The notes beneath the pieces were generated by a model that worked only from the letters and a program-made list of their open reading frames with translations, searched no databases and had not been told where the DNA came from. From JBGSYJ01 sp041748075 (GTDB taxonomy: Bacteria > Acidobacteriota > Thermoanaerobaculia > Gp7-AA8): a stretch of 45,594 bases of DNA. Where the stretch lies: positions 1 to 45,594 of the forward strand of contig JBGTDX010000104.1 of NCBI GenBank assembly GCA_041748075.1. Reading direction: 5' to 3'. Position 1 is the first letter of the stretch. Each line of letters opens with the position of its first letter. Both the position numbers and the translations under genes were made by a program. Shown one piece after another: positions 45,062 through 45,594 of the stretch.

Positions 45062-45305
45062 GCATCTCGAGACCACTGACGATGTCCCCGCGCGCACCGA
45101 CGGATGCGAAGAGTGCATCCAGTCGGGTGATCGCTGGGTTCACCTCCGCCGCTGCCTTCACTGCGGTCACGTAGGATGCTGCGACAGCTCGAAGAACAAA
45201 CACGCGACAAAGCATTTTTATCGCTCGAAGCATCCAGTCGTGCAATCCTTTCAGCCGGGAGAAACGTGGAAATGGTGCTATCTCGACCAGACAGGGACGA
45301 TGTGA
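45042..45305 (+). CDS. UBP-type zinc-finger domain protein
   Basis: An 87-residue protein almost entirely made of a UBP (ubiquitin-hydrolase-type) zinc finger. CEHLE (C6, H8), GCEECIQSGDRWVHLRRCLHC cut as GCEEC (C22, C25) and RRCLHCGHVGCCDSS (C38, C41, C46), then HATKHFYRSKHPVVQSF with metal histidines. In eukaryotes this fold binds the ubiquitin C-terminus. Stand-alone bacterial versions are known, with no settled role. GTG at 45042 is preferred over an in-frame ATG at 44982 because GGAGGG lies just before it. Its TGA overlaps the next ATG by one base, so it is likely co-translated with the FMN reductase. Confidence 0.88.
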   Translation: MSEQPCEHLETTDDVPARTDGCEECIQSGDRWVHLRRCLHCGHVGCCDSSKNKHATKHFYRSKHPVVQSFQPGETWKWCYLDQTGTM

Positions 45306-45594
45306 TGCCGACGATCATCGGTCTGTCCGGCAGCCTGCGCCGCGAATCCTTCAACACGAGACTTCTCGTTTCTGCCGCGCGGTTCATGCCGGAGGGCGTC
45401 GACTTCGAGATCGCCTCGATCCGCGGCATTCCGCTCTATGACGCCGACATGGAAGATGCGGAGGGAATCCCAGAGACCGTTAGCGCGCTCAAAAATCGAC
45501 TTGCAGATGCCTCGGGACTCCTCATCGCGACGCCGGAATACAACCAGTCGATCCCCGGGGTCGTGAAGAACGCAATCGACTGGCTCAGCCGCCC
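45305..45594 (+). CDS. NAD(P)H-dependent FMN reductase, 3' end outside window
   Basis: The first 96 residues of a flavodoxin-like reductase. The FMN phosphate loop is IIGLSGSLRRESFNTRL, and the second flavin-binding stretch LIATPEYNQSIPGVVKNAIDWL is diagnostic of the FMN_red family (chromate, quinone or azo reductases). It likely reduces quinones or FMN with NAD(P)H in the cytoplasm. It begins on the last base of the zinc-finger gene's stop codon. The gene runs off the end of the window. Confidence 0.92.
   Translation, partial: MPTIIGLSGSLRRESFNTRLLVSAARFMPEGVDFEIASIRGIPLYDADMEDAEGIPETVSALKNRLADASGLLIATPEYNQSIPGVVKNAIDWLSR

Overview
The window is a GC-rich (roughly 60 percent by eye) bacterial chromosome segment carrying about 35 chromosomal-type genes. 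The best guess at origin is the phylum Acidobacteriota. The reasons are a PadR regulator followed by an 867-residue ADOP-type (acidobacterial duplicated orphan permease) gene, a TerC protein, an M16 zinc protease, a WD40-tailed Ser/Thr kinase, and many dispersed inverted repeats containing TGTCATCCTGAGCG. This is inference from gene content; there is no rRNA in the window to settle it. I see no phage, transposase, integrase, tRNA, rRNA or CRISPR array.

Layout. 1-9930: an M16 peptidase, RecQ helicase, a Uup-like ABC-F ATPase, a GH15 glycosidase, a 63-residue membrane protein and a PRC-barrel protein. 9981-19240: a lipoprotein amidohydrolase, a small membrane protein, an M23 peptidase, a VWA lipoprotein, a membrane-anchored spermidine-synthase-like protein, a DUF1326 protein, TerC, a tandem pair of small related Cys/His proteins, and a ThuA-like protein. 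19469-27299: a YfhO-like membrane protein, a secreted fusion of a serine hydrolase with a NamZ/DUF1343 muramidase, a sodium:solute symporter and a class V aminotransferase. 27553-36079: six same-strand genes that together make a reductive uracil/thymine degradation pathway. 36106-39467: a kinase with a seven-repeat WD40 tail and a secreted PHP phosphoesterase. 39596-44706: a PadR-controlled export operon (PadR, ADOP permease, HlyD-type adaptor, ABC ATPase). 44612-45594: remains of a secreted protein, a UBP-type zinc-finger protein and the start of an FMN reductase.

How the genes work together. In the pyrimidine locus an NCS1 permease would import the base. A PreA-like dehydrogenase reduces it, dihydropyrimidinase opens the ring, and beta-ureidopropionase releases a beta-amino acid. 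A class III aminotransferase then makes the semialdehyde, and an MmsA-type dehydrogenase forms acetyl- or propionyl-CoA. The PreA here lacks the C-terminal iron-sulfur domain known from E. coli, and no PreT is nearby, so its electron donor is unknown. The PadR operon carries a strong promoter overlapped by a palindromic site, which fits autoregulated, ligand-induced efflux.

The most unusual features are the repeats. Several families of imperfect palindromes and 7-base tandem repeats fill nearly every intergenic space over 200 bases. They include a roughly 280-base element at 33314-33590 that resembles a small non-autonomous mobile element.
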